Positions 35,060 to 47,500 of a DNA stretch of 64,000 nt are shown piece by piece. The notes beneath the pieces were generated by a model. The model ran no database searches and was not told where the DNA came from. It was given only the letters and a program-made list of their open reading frames with translations. The stretch spans positions 185,587 through 249,586 of the forward strand of contig QAOA01002779.1 in NCBI GenBank assembly GCA_003255065.1. The letters are read 5' to 3'. This DNA is from Cercis canadensis. Taxonomy: Eukaryota; Streptophyta; Magnoliopsida; Fabales; Fabaceae. A program made the position numbers and the translations under genes. Position 1 is the first letter of the stretch, and each line of letters begins with the position of its first letter.

Positions 35060-37860
35060 TTTAAGTTTATGAATATAAGAGTAAGCTAAAGACTGATGGC
35101 TAAGTCTAAAGGCAAGGCAACTGCTCGCCTTTTCCATGAAGAACCAATATCCATTTCAAAATAATTTGAATTGCCTTTGTTCAAAAACACGCTTCTTCCT
35201 TTGAAACTAAAACAGACTCATATCAAGAACAAGAACCTAAACTAGTTCTTGAGCCTGCTCATGAGAAAGAGCCTCAACCAATTCCCTCTAAAAAACACAG
35301 AAAATTCAAGATGAATGCCAGAAACACTGCATTTACTCCACGGGTTAAAACCTCAAATCTGCAAGTGCTTCTACCTCTCTGTTTGAAAGCCAAGTTGCTG
35401 AGGAAAACTTCAAAAATTTGTATGAAACCAGGACAATAGCACCTGGCTACTTAGTATCTTAGGAATCCAATAACTCTTCAATCAAGAAAGTTGAAAGGGT
35501 GTTTGCCAAGATAGGGTGATCTAAAATGTTGAAGCCAGATGGACATTTTCTCACAAAGGTAATCCGCTTAATTTATGCTCATATATAGCCTTTGCAAAGT
35601 TCTAATTTTGGCATGATCTATTTAAAAAGTTATGTGGCTGGGGTGAAAATTCTATTAACCGAAAGGGTTTCAACTAGTATGCTTGATTTGTCTGTTAAAG
35701 GGGATACTAGATTTGTGCAAAAGGTTTGGCCCGCAAATTTGATATCTTATAATGATGCAATGGCATCAATATGTGATTTTCCTGAATATAGAGGCTATTA
35801 AAGACCACCTTCAATCCATTGTTTTAATCTCATAACCAGAACTTTAGCCGAACTAGTTACAACCCAGCTATTACCCAGAATTGGAAGCCAAAGTGACTTC
35901 TCAACCCTTGACCTATATGTATTATATCATCTCAAGAACCAATTACTCCTGCTCCTACCTGCTCTTCAAAGAGGCCTACACCTGTTGCCCCTAGTTCTTC
36001 CAAATCCACAAAGAAGTAGAAAACCCAACCACAACCAGTTCCTTCCTCCCAGTTAATTGATCATATGGAGTGGGTAGCAACTGTCAAGCTTGCATAATTA
36101 GCCAATCAGATTGGAAAGCGCATCAACTATTTTCAGACTATAGTTTTTTATCACACTACTAGACTTGCTGTGGTTGAAAAAGAATTGGTCCTCACAAAGA
36201 AATAGTTGGCAACCTTGAAGGTTTCAAAACCATCTACCTTTTAGGATTATATTTTTGAGTTTGTTTGTTAAAGTTTCAATTGTGTATGTAGTTAACCTGA
36301 TTATTATCCAGCCTTCTGTGTTTCCTTTTCCTTTTGCATATCATGCATTCAGCATTTGTTCATAGTTTACTTGACTTTTGTTCATTGAGAATCTCTTGAA
36401 TTTATAATGGTATCTATTCTAGTTTTCTTTATTTTAATAATCTAGTTCTGCTAGTTGATATTTGATTTGAATATGGAATAGTTTATTTTCTATTTGATGT
36501 TATTCTTCCCCCTTGTTTTGATAATGACAAATGGGGATAAATATGAGATAGTCTACTTGAATTGTTATTATATCTATTTGAATTATCTCAGATAGAAACT
36601 CCCTGCTTCTTCTCAAAACCCTTCAAAAACTGCTTTTAGAACTAGTTATGGAGTATGCATATTTTCATGGGGAGATTTCCATTAGGCATTTGTCATCATA
36701 AGAAAAAGGGGGAGATTGCTGGCCCCACAATTTTCTAATCCAGTTTTGATGATAACAAATGATTCTATTGTTACTAACCTTGTGTTATGTGCTTAAATGT
36801 TTATTTATAATAGGTTAGTAAGAAGTCTTGGAAACTAGTTCTATCTTCAACAAAAAATAGTTTTGACAAAAGAAGACTTGTTCTTCCAGAAGTTGAATAT
36901 CCAAAATTGCTGAAGTGGACAAAATCTATTGAAGACCCTAGAAGATTCGAGATTTCTCTAGTCACATTAGGAAATTACCTAAGCAAGAGGAGGAAATTTC
37001 CTCTTGAGAATGTCGTTGCTAGATCCACATTTTAAGGGAAAAAGTAAGATATAATTTTCACAAAAAGACAAAGGGATATGTGAGTGGGTTTTGCTTGGTG
37101 CTTGGTGTGACAGCTGTCCTTGGCATAGGCAGTTACCTAATGGTCCTTCACGTGGATTAAACTTGCCTTTTTGCAAATATAGACCCAAGGCTTCAGATAG
37201 AAGAATATATTTTCTAAGTCTTTGCACTTAGCCTTTTCTCTCTTCTTCTTCTTCATCATGTACAAGAGCTTTAAATTCTTCACTGTTGAGAGAGTTATTT
37301 GAATGGGGCTTCATTTATGAGAAATGGGATTTTGTATACATATTTCTATAGGAGAAATCTAAGTGAGTTATCTCTAGTGTGTTTGCTAGAGGGTGTGAGT
37401 TCTTGGTTAGCTTGAAGAAAAACCATGGATGTAAAGCATGGAGAAGCTTGGACTGCTAAACTTGATTATGAGTTCTTGGTTAGCTTGAAGAAAAACCACG
37501 GATGTAAAGCTTGAGAAGCTTCGACAACTAAACTCGGATTTTAGTGGAACCCTAAACATTTGGGAGAAGTGGATGTAGGCAATGTTGCCGAACCACTATA
37601 AAAATCTCTTGCAAATCTCTTTTCTACTTTCATACCTTTAATTCTGAGTTATTCTAAGATTCATATGTGTTTATGTTGCCTGAGTATAATTCGTTGAGTT
37701 TCTCTTGTTCTGATCTTATGTGTTTTATTTAGCTCTCTTTCTCTATTGAATTTGATTTTATCAGAGAACTAGTTCTTGAAGAGACTGAATATTGAATTAA
37801 TCTGTGTTTTATAACTGATTTTGTTTTAAATTTTGAAAACTTTTATTCACCCCCCTCTAG
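35060..37860 (+). mobile_element. Decayed LTR element, probably copia-related
   Basis: A broken coding remnant at about 35095-36240 (start MAKSKGKATARLFHEEP, later a frame 35592-35801 with YLKSYVAGVKILLTERVS) is followed by untranslated sequence with 'gataatgacaaatgggg'. Then a purine tract AAAAAGGGGGAGAT runs directly into TGCTGGCCCC, the likely start of a 3' LTR at 36717. The segment 'ttattcacccccctctagg' near 37845 is of the kind found at copia LTR ends. No 5' LTR, reverse transcriptase or integrase was seen. Confidence 0.5.
37397..37542 (+). repeat. 73-bp tandem duplication inside the presumed LTR
   Basis: Two copies, 37397-37469 and 37470-37542, each starting GAGTTCTTGGTTAGCTTGAA. They differ at a few positions. 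Confidence 0.85.
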
Positions 37861-37879
37861 GAGTATTTCCTAATCAAAA

Positions 37880-38142
37880 CCTTCCCCCCCTCCCAATTTT
37901 TTCAATTAAATTGAAATTTCAGCATAAGATATAAGTGGACCTGTGCTTTGTCCACACTTCAAGCCCAAAGGGCTTTCGCATGCAGGGCCACGTTAGATAT
38001 AAAATCATTCCTGGGGATTGAATTTTTTTGCCTCCACTTTCTCAATTAAATTAAAATTTTAACACAAGGTATAAATAGACATGTGCTTTTTTTGGGCCTT
38101 CACTTAACAACTTAAACTTTTAAATTAAATCGGTTCTTAATA
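37880..38142 (+). mobile_element. Scrambled TRIM copy
   Basis: It contains segments of the intact TRIM at 51366-51656 in the order internal region, LTR head (GTTAGATATAAAATCATTCC), internal region again, LTR tail (ending AAATCGGTTCTTAATA). This looks like a recombined or tandem copy with its outer LTRs lost. Confidence 0.65.
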
Positions 38143-38261
38143 AGAACAACAATGATGCCTTTTGAGCTTTATTTTGGATTTTATTTTTATTTTTTTAATT
38201 TATTCTTATAAAGATGTGCTACGATTGTCGTTTTTTGGAAAAATTATTTTTGGCCATGTCT

Positions 38262-38442
38262 TATTTTTGAAAATCACATTTCTCTATTTGTGTGTATAAC
38301 ATCACAATTCTCCGTTTTGACAAATACTTTTTGAGTATCCTTATTTTACTGAAGAGAAATACTAGAATAATTGGGGAAAAAATGTTATCGAAGAAATTCA
38401 TTTTCTTATTTGAATAATGACTTCTGTATCATGCCATAAAAA
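38262..38442 (+). repeat. Left copy of a diverged ~180-bp duplication flanking gypsy element B
   Basis: Matches 44047-44225 (shared blocks such as TTCTCCGTTTTGACAAATAC and TTTGAATAATGACTTCTG). The right copy lies just past the 3' end of the dioxygenase gene. Confidence 0.75.
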
Positions 38443-38760
38443 ATAAAAATAAAATAAAAGTTTTTTTTGGAGAAATTCTCATAAATTAAGAATGTAAAAT
38501 AACAAAGTTAAACCATTAAAAATGAAACAGAGAACCTTTTCTTAATTAATCATAATTTTTCCTTAAAGAAAAGTAATCATATTTAATTATAACTGCTAGC
38601 TTGCGTCTTGACACGCATCCTTTTTATTTTATTATTAAAATTAATTTAAACACGAGTCTTTGCTACTTGTGCTGGTTTTGACATGAAGTCATGTGGAGTG
38701 AAGATTTGTTTGTTGAGAGTAAAATTATAGAAGGTAATTGTCAAAATAGTGTAGTGATTA

Positions 38761-39101
38761 TGTTAGAGTAACAATCCTTGTTCGAGGCAAGGGAACCTCT
38801 AGATGACAGAGAAAGAAAAGTAAAGGATACTGTATAATTCTCCTTATTTTATTCATTACCACTGTAGCTCTTATAACACACGAGCAAACAGCTTCTCCTG
38901 AAATCAAGCCAAAACTAACAAACTCAACCAATTTCCCTTAACAGTAAATATTCCTATATGATTATATTCCTTTCTTACGTCAGCCTAATCACCCACCCTT
39001 AGTGGATATAGTCATCCCATCCGTATGGCCTCTTGGTCATTCTGGAAGGTTTTGTGACTACTGATGGACTCATCTCATGTGTGGCTGTATTGTTGTTATC
39101 A
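38761..39101 (-). repeat. 3' LTR of gypsy element B
   Basis: 341 bp, five transitions from its partner. The C-terminal chromodomain frame ends within it at 38999. Confidence 0.92.
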
Positions 39102-39466
39102 TTATGTTGGGCTTCCAAAAACACCTTGTCCTCAAGGTGGAAGGAAGGAAATTTTTGTTGAAAATCAGACAAAAGTTCCCATGAAGCTTCCTCAGGAAAA
39201 AGTCCTTCCCATTGCACCAATACCAGAACCTGAGGTGGATTTGTATCAGCATCAATTTTGTGGTCTAAAATGGCCAAAGGCTGAACAATTGGGCGAGTGA
39301 CATCACTTTCAGTTGGAAGGGCTAGCTCAGGAGTTGGATCATCACCATGGTGTAATTTTAAAAGGGAACAGTGGAAAACTGGTGGATCTTGGAAGTGGGA
39401 GGAAGATCTAATTTGTAAGTCACAGCTCCAATGCGTTCTATGATTTGAAAAGGACCATAAAAACAC
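38999..39466 (-). pseudogene. C-terminal chromodomain part of gypsy element B
   Basis: The frame includes VFHCSLLKLHHGDDP-like sequence and VLVQWEGLFPEEASWE, the chromodomain strand-helix. A one-base deletion near 39390 separates it from the integrase frame. The last codons lie in the LTR. Confidence 0.85.
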
Positions 39467-39534
39467 TTGGCTAATTTAGCATAGCGAGGACCAGAAACAG
39501 AGGTCTGGCGATAAGGCCTCAGCTTGACATAGAC

Positions 39535-40477
39535 CTAATCACCCACCTTGTAATTCACATCACGCCGTTTCTTATCCGCAAAGTGTTTCATCAGCTGCTG
39601 TGCTTTGAGCAATTTGGTTCTTAATTTAGACAGAAGTGTATTTCTAGTAGAAAGGTCAGAGTCCACTGCTGCTATCTTGGAAGTCCCCAAAATATATTGA
39701 GGTACTGTGGGTGGATGTCTACCATAGACAACCTGAAATGGAGACACACCCATTGCTGAGTGTGTGGCAGTATTGTAACTCCACTCAGCCCAATGGAGAT
39801 ATCTATCCCACTGATGAGGTTGTGCATGCACAAAAGAACGCAGATACTGCTGTAAGGTGCGATTGAGGACTTCGGTTTGGCCATCTGATTGAGGGTGATA
39901 GGCTGTGTTCATTCTGAGTTGAGTCCCACTGAGCTTGAATAATTCTTTCCAGAAGCGGCTAAGAAAAATGGGATCACGGTTAGAAATCAGGCTTTTAGGC
40001 ATGCCATGTAGTTTACAGACCATGGTAGTGAATAATTCTGCTACCCGAGAAGCTGTATAGCTTGTAGGTAACATTCCAAAATGCGCAGCTTTCGAAAGAC
40101 GGTCAACCACCACTAAAATAGCAGTGTAGCCACAGAATGCAGGTAGACTAGTGATAAAATCCAAAGCGAGATCCTCCCAAACTTGGTGAGGAGGAGGAAT
40201 CGGTTGCAAGAGTCCTGCTGGTTGTGTTGTGGGAGACTTAATTTGTTGACAAGTAGAAACAAACTTTGTGACATCACAACGCATACCTTGCCAAAAAAAA
40301 ATTAGCACCAATTCTGCTCAATGTTTTTGTGATACCCGCATGGCCCCCTACTGGTGAGGAATGAAATTCATGCATAATAGCATTTTTTAAAGTGGATTTA
40401 GCAAGGAGTAGTAACCGTCCTTTATGAAGAATGAGGCCATCTACTACCTGCATATCTGCATGGTTGCTTGGATCCAC
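39535..40477 (-). pseudogene. Integrase region of gypsy element B, frameshifted
   Basis: The first frame (40477-40274) has the HEFHSSPVGGHAG block. After a nine-T run near 40300 the sequence continues in another frame (40311-39535) with the finger cysteine of STCQQIKS, then LDFITSLPAF, SNRDPIFLSRFW and YHPQSDGQTEVLNRTL. It ends at a TAG in NYKVGD, where related integrases have tryptophan or leucine. Confidence 0.9.
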
Positions 40478-40600
40478 TGAAATGTCTTATTTCAATTTAA
40501 TCAATTCTGCAGAAGAAGCAATATCTTGACGGAGCTGATCCAAGAATATAAATTGGGGTATAGTTAACAGCAAGCACTTAGATTCATCAATTGAGTGAAC

Positions 40601-43507
40601 TCAGGACAGGGCATCTGCTACTCGGTTTTCCACTCCAGGTTTATAGCAAATAATGTAATCAAAGCCTAAGAGCTTAGAGAGGTAAAAATGTTGCTCTGGT
40701 GTCTGAATAGTTTGAGTCATCAATTCCTTTATACTCTTATGATCCATTTGAATGACAAAACGCCTCCCTAATAAATATTGGCGCCATTTTTTTATTGCAC
40801 AAGTGATGGCATTAAGTTCCCGAACATAAGTAGAGGAATTGAGTAACCTGGGGTAGAATTTCTTACTGAAATAAGCAATAGGATGATTGTTTTGCATCAA
40901 AACTGCACCCATACCAGTCCCAGAAGCATCAGTTTGAATGAGAAATGGTAGTTCAAAATTTGGGATAGCCAAAACGGGTGCTGTCAGCATGGCTTGCTTC
41001 AGTTGGTCAAATGAAGATTGGGCAGTAAGGGACCACTGGAAGGCATCTTTTTTGAGCAAATCAGTTAAGGGGGCTGCGATGGAAGCATAACCTCTAATGA
41101 ATTTTCTATAAAACCCAGTGAGCCCCAAAAATCCTCTAAGAGCTTTTAGAGACAAAGGTACATGCCAATTAACCATAGCTTGAATTTTGGACGAATCTGG
41201 AGAGACTGTATCACAGGATATGACATGGCCTAAGTAATCCATGGAGGTTTGACCAAAAGAACATTTCGAGTGCTTCAGATAAAATTGGCCATTTAACAGA
41301 ATTTTAAAGGCTTGTTCCAGGTTCAAAATGTGTTCATCAAGGGTCTTGCTATAAATAAGAATGTCGTCGAAGAACACAATAACAAATTTGCGTAAAAAAG
41401 GTTTGAAGATAGAATTCATAGCAGCTTGAAAAGTAGCAGGAGCATTTGAGAGACCGAAAGGTATTACCAAGAACTCATAATGGCCTTCGTGAGTCCGAAA
41501 AGCGGTCTTGTGAATGTCTTGCCGATTCATCCGAATTTGATGATACCCAGCACGTAAATTGAGCTTAGAAAACCACTGAGCTCCAGCTAATTCATCAAGC
41601 AGCTCATCGATAGTGGGAATTGGGAAACGGTCTTTGATAGTTAAGGCATTCAAAGTCCTGTAATCCACGCAAAAACGCCAAGACCCGTCTTTCTTACGCA
41701 CCAACAGCACCGGTGAGGAGAAGTCACTTGTACTGGATTGAATAATGTCAGATGATAGCATTTCATTCACCTGAGTTTCAATTTCCTGCTTCTGAAAGTG
41801 AGGATAGCGATAGGGTCGAACATTAACCGGATTAGAATCTGGAAGCAGATGTATTCGGTGCTCAATCAAGGGTTCAGGAGGAAGTGTTGTCGGGGTGTCG
41901 AACAGAGAGTTAAATCTCGCTAGAAGGTTTGCTAACTGAGGATGAAATTGGGCAGAAGGCTTGGGCTCTTGTGAAGAGGGACCAGGCCCAATAAGGTGTA
42001 AATGATAGTAGGCTGCTACCCCTTCAGTGGAATTCAAATGCCTAAGCTGATGCAGGGAAATACCATCAACTGTATGTTTGGGCTTGCCGATCAACTGGAT
42101 CATTTTCCCTTCCCACATAAATTTCATAGTCAGTGAATTGTAATCCGTGAGAATGGGGCCTAATTGCTTCAGCCACTGGACACCCAATACGATATCGGCC
42201 CCACTTAAAGGTAGAACAAAGAAATCCACCAGAAATTTATGCTGCTGTAGAGTTAAAGGCACTTGTTTACAAAGAGAAGTACACAAGAGTTCCTCTCCAT
42301 TGCCAACTAGGACCTGAAATCCTTGAACTGGAGAAACGGGTAAGCCCAAGAATTTAGCCACTCTCGCCTGAACAAAGTTATGGGTACTGCCTCCATCAAT
42401 TAGGATCTGCAATTCGGTATGACCCACCTGACCCACAACCCGTAATGTCTCCGGAGAAGAATGCCCAACCAAGGCATGAAAACTGATATGGGCTGGGTTG
42501 TCAGATTCAAGATCAAGAACTGATTCGGCCATGGAAGATGACAAGGTAGAAACTGGTTCAGAAGATGGAGGGTCACCGTCGTCTTCAGCGAGAAGCAGGA
42601 AGAAACGAGACTTACATTTGTGGCCTGGGTGGAACTTGTCATCGCAATTAAAGTAGAGTCCCTTATCCCGACGATCTTGCATCTCTGCAGAAGTGAGGCA
42701 TTTGATGGGTAACGTCGGCGGTGGTTTTGGTAGTAACGGTGGTTGAGGTGAAGAAGAAAATGGAGTTGGTGAGAAAGGTGAAGAAAATTTAGAACGAGAT
42801 GAACCCCGTGTATCTAAGAATTTTTCCTCTTGTAATTTGGCTAGAGCAATGGCTTGAGCTAAATTGATGGGTTGATGCTCTTTGACCTCACGGCGGATGT
42901 CTGCTGTGAGCCCAGAAACAAAGCAACTCAGAAGAAATTGTGCTGGCAACCCAATAATGCGATTGGCCAATGTTTCGAATTCGGTTTGATAGGCTCGGAC
43001 TGATGTAGTCTGGGCGAGTTTAAACAGGGCACCCTGTGGGTCTTCGTACAACGAAGGGGCGAACCGTACCTCCAAAGCATGAAGGAAACTTGGCCAAGAA
43101 CGAATCTGTCCATTGGAGTGTATCCATTGAAACCAACTAAGAGCTGGACCATCCATATAAAATGCAACGATGGTGAGACGCTGGTCGTCAGGTGTTTGGT
43201 GGAAGGTGAAGAACTGGGAAATTTTGAAAATCCAACCCAATGGATTAGTGCCATCAAATCGAGGAACATCGAGTTTAAACGTCGATTTAGGAAAAGCAGA
43301 GGAGGAGTTGGTAAGGCCCTGAGACAGAGATGCAGAACTGCCGTCGGTGGTCGTGTGAGGTGAAGAGGCACGCGATTCCATGGAACCCAGCTTAGAAAAA
43401 ACTTCATCCAGACGTTTGTGGAGGGAAGCTTGGGAAAGAGCTAGCTTAGCGACAGCATCCTCAAGCTTGTCCTGGGAAGAAGCTTTGGATTTGGACAGAT
43501 CAGCCAT
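40601..43507 (-). pseudogene. Gag, protease, RT and RNase H of gypsy element B
   Basis: 968 codons from MADLSKSKASS. The zinc knuckle reads YFNCDDKFHPGHKC, so the first cysteine of the CCHC finger is tyrosine. The protease motif is DGGSTHNF. The reverse transcriptase shows FSKLNLRAGYHQI and the catalytic FFDDILIY. RNase H (QTDASGTGMGAVLMQN) runs to RVADALS, where a TGA replaces the usual arginine. Downstream fragments 40274-40477 (integrase zinc-finger side) and 39535-40311 (integrase core) carry the rest. Confidence 0.92.
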
Positions 43508-43538
43508 GGATGAAGCAGGGAGAATGAAAGCACCAAAT

Positions 43539-43879
43539 TGTTAGAGTAACAATCCTTGTTCGAGGCAAGGGAACCTCCAGATGACAGAGAAAGAAAAGTA
43601 AAGGATACTGTATAATTCTCCTTATTTTATTCATTACCACTGTAGCTCTTATAACACACGAGCAAACAACTTCTCCTGAAATCAAGCCAAAACTAACAAA
43701 CTCAACCAATTTCCCTTAACAGTAAATATTCCTATATGATTATATTCCTTTCTTACGTCAGCCTAACCACCCACCCTTAGTGGATATAGTCATCCCATCC
43801 GTATGGCCTCTTGGTCATTCTGGAAGGTTTTGTGACTACTGATGGACTCATCTCATGTGTGGCTACATTGTTGTTATCA
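43539..43879 (-). repeat. 5' LTR of gypsy element B
   Basis: Plus strand TGTTAGAGTAAC to TGTTGTTATCA. In element orientation it is followed by ATTTGGTGCTTTCATTCTC at the primer-binding position. Confidence 0.92.
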
Positions 43880-43999
43880 GATTAGTTTTTAATACTTTTT
43901 AAATTTGAACACAAAACAACTTAATTATTATTATTATTTTACATATGTATTATTCTCGTTTTTAACTAATGCTATATAGCAAAGTCTAGACGTTGAGAA

Positions 44000-44027
44000 G
44001 GGGGGGGGGGGGGGGGGGGGGNGGGGG
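44000..44027 (+). repeat. Poly-G run with an ambiguous base
   Basis: At least 27 G with N at 44022; length is unreliable. Confidence 0.85.
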
Positions 44028-44046
44028 CGAATGGAGAATGAACATC

Positions 44047-44225
44047 ATACTGGAAAATCATATTTCTCTATTTCTGTAGATAATGAGCATCAAATACATC
44101 ACTGTTAATTCTCCGTTTTGACAAATACTTCTGTGAATACCTTTATTTTACTGAAGAGAATAGCAGAATAACTGGAAAAAGAAAATCATTTTTCTCATTT
44201 GAATAATGACTTCTGCACCATGCCA
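44047..44225 (+). repeat. Right copy of the duplication flanking gypsy element B
   Basis: Diverged copy of 38262-38442, located immediately downstream of the dioxygenase stop codon. Confidence 0.75.
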
Positions 44226-44299
44226 TTATTCAAATAGAAATGAAGCACCCTTAGATCACTCTAAGTTTGGGTGCTCCCAGTCCCATGGATTAAACAAAA

Positions 44300-44562
44300 T
44301 TAAGCTCGTACACGATCTAAGTTGGTCTTCCCAACAAGTTTGTTGCCTTGATGATGTTGGAAGTATTGCTTGTAATTCATCCCATCAAATTCCTTTTCTC
44401 CACTTTTCACCAGTTCTGGTATAGGGCACACAAACTTATCAAAGGATGGTCCATGAGCCAAAGCAAGGGATACCCTTGTAACTTTGTTTTTCAACACTGC
44501 TCTATGTAAAACACCTTTGAATTTCCCATTAGTTATAATCTGTTACAANNNNNNNNNNNNNN

Positions 44563-44594
<32 letters not shown>

Positions 44595-47500
44595 GTAATT
44601 ATGCAAATTCAACATGCATGAAATATAAACCATTGATCGAAGAATAATCCTCATGAGTTTTGATAGTAAAATGAATACTTTTTCTCACCCCATGGCCACA
44701 TACAAAGGAATCAAATTCAAATTATATTATTCATTTAACTCCAATGATATTTATTGAAGTGTGGACTTTGTATTTGTTTTTAATTTATTAGTTTCTGGTG
44801 CATTTAAGGAAAAAAAAATCGGTGTTGGCTTTAAAATCTTGATTAAGTTTGAATGAATTTATTGCATTTTTATCACTAGACCAAGATTTTTGTATATTTT
44901 TTTCAATAATAAGAAAAGTAAATTTAATTTGTATTATAGAACAAAATATATATTTATTGATAGATTATATAAAAGATAAGATTTTTATTTATTTAATTTT
45001 AGTTTTTTTCACCTTATCTACGGCTTAATATTATTAGGAGTAAATCTGAACTTAACTAAACTTATCTACACTTTTATTTCAATTAGATTAATGTGAGCTA
45101 GAGTGAAAAACAAATAGCGTATAATAATTATTCTCTGTTTTTAATAGACGACATACACCTCTCCATCAAGTGTCTAGAATCCTTTTTAACATTAAAAATT
45201 TTAATTGTATTGTATCCTTAGCTATCTATTTGTATTCATAAGACGGAATAGGTTTTCTACCAGGGAAAAAAAAAAGATGGGATAGGTTTCAAATATAAGT
45301 TTATATTTATTAAAGAGTAAAACCCTTTTTTAGTCATTGAAAAATGCAGTTGCTGACAAATTCGTCCTCCAAAAATTTTCAGTGACAAATTGGTCCTTGA
45401 ATTATTATTCTGTCTGACAAATTAGTCATTTGGTACTTTAATGAGAAAAGCTATGGACCCCTGCAGACCTCTTTCCTAAATGTTTTTCACTGATCTTGCA
45501 TAACTATGTTTAAGCCTTCATTTTCTCATTCAAGTGCTCATTTTCTTTTTACTGATCTTGCTTATCGAAGGACTAATTTGTCAGTGAAATAATAATTCAA
45601 GGACCAATTTGTCACCGAAAATTTTTGGAGGACGAATTTGTCAGTGACTGCATTTTTCAAGGACTAAAAAAGGGTTTTACTCTTTATTAAAATAAAATAA
45701 AATAAAATGAGACACCAACTTGGATGTTTCCTATGAGTATATAGATAGATATGATATCTGGCCACCTTTTCTTACTTTTTAAAAGTAGCATAATTTTGTA
45801 AGTTTTATTTTGCCTATAAATAAATAATAATTGTATTTACAATCAAGGGGATTCAGACTGAAAAAGAAAATTAGGAGACAAGTCTTATGATTAAGATTAT
45901 ATTTTACTGAGCTAGAACTCTTCCTCCTTTCTCTATAGAAATATTTTTCACTCTACACAAATAATAACATTTGAATTCAACTGTCTATTAAAATTTTATA
46001 AGACTCAAGCCACAAAGTGTGGTCTAGTAATAAAGAGTTTAAGTAATTTGCATGAGGTTAAGAGCTGAACATCCATACTACAATATATATTTATAAAAAA
46101 AAATTTATAAGACCCTACAAAAACGTAATCTAACAACATTATACTATGAAAATAGTTGGACCCCTAAGTCAATATTTTGTAGCTGGGAGGAATAAAATGC
46201 ACGCCTCAAGTTGATCACTGATGTTGACCATTATGGAATTGGGAAGAGGGTTCACATTGACCCACTTCCCTTTGTGATGCACTTGAAGGCCACCAATTCC
46301 ATTTTGTATAAGCAAAGTCAGGGAGCCATTATCTGAATGAGGAGGCTGCCCTAGAGCAGCATCTGGCTGAGGACAAGGTGGATACAAATTGGCAACCAAT
46401 AGTTGAAAATCTGTCTCAAAACCTAAGGCATCTGGTATAGCATTGGCTTCCAGTCCCAAGCTCTCTGACATTCCCTTATACAATTCTCCAGTTACATCTC
46501 TGGCCCTTTTGCAATAATCAAACGCAGTCTCTCTGCAGTAATAAGCATGAATATCAAAGGTAAGTCATTTTAGTAATTAAGACTGCGGATTGGAGTTCCA
46601 GTAATTAACTAAGACTGTTTATATATAAAAATATTTTATAATTTTTTATGATAAAGTAGAAGCTGTAGAATTTTTATTTCTGCGCTTATTCTAAATCTCC
46701 AATCTTGACTTAATAAAACGTTAAAAGTTGTAAGAAGCTCATCTAGATATATAAAATAGCTTTTTTAAAAAAGATTCTTAAGCAAATGTACTTTATAATA
46801 GAGCACTTAATATTTAACAAAGTGGTGTTCCCTCGAGAACTAATTAAGGTTTCCATTATCGGTAGCATTGTAAAAACCATTTTGTGGTGATTGTGTAGAA
46901 CTTACATAATAAGTTGAACAATGAGAAAATTAATAAAGTCAGAGGGATTGCTAGAATTCCTCTTTTCTTTTTCTTTGAGCTGATGAAAAGGCTTTGTTGA
47001 AATATACAGACAAGAAGTCTATATACCTGAAGCCTGCTGGTACATTTGGGATGCAAAACTGAGGATGTGTAAACACCTTGAGATAGTCCCTCCAAAAGTG
47101 GACATCTTCTACTTTGGTGTTCATGCTAGTTCCATACCTAATCGGGCATAACACGCCCTTGTCAGAAAACTGCTGTTTTTCTTCATCTGTCATCTCAAAA
47201 AATTGTTTAGTTGCGGCAAGTACACTCTCCATTAAATTCTCTGATATCCCATGGTTGATCACCTGAAAACTCATCCACTTTAACACAGTACAAAATAACC
47301 AAAATAATAGAAAAGAGACCATCCAACACACGCATTTGATTGTAACATATGGATAGAAGAAGTCAAATGCTTGGTTAAAATTGATAGTAGCAATAGTACC
47401 TGATTCCTACTCAGATTTCCATATAAAAGTCAGAAGGAGTGAGTTGTATAGTAAGAGTTTTGAGTGGGTTATAAAGTGTTTCTATGAAAGAGGATGATAT

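Larger units (their letters stand above)
38761..43879 (-). mobile_element. Ty3/gypsy chromovirus B, decayed
   Basis: The 5119-bp element has two 341-bp LTRs with five visible differences, all transitions (about 1.5%), and a perfect 5-bp target duplication GATTA (38756-38760 and 43880-43884). Gag-pol on the minus strand is broken by stops near 40601, 40488 and 39535, a frameshift in a T run near 40300, and a one-base loss near 39390. It belongs to the same chromodomain group as element A but is a different family, with unrelated LTRs. It lies downstream of the dioxygenase gene. Confidence 0.94.

Noticed and set aside
42928..43407. 159-codon frame in gypsy element B
   Set aside because: Out-of-frame shadow of gag.
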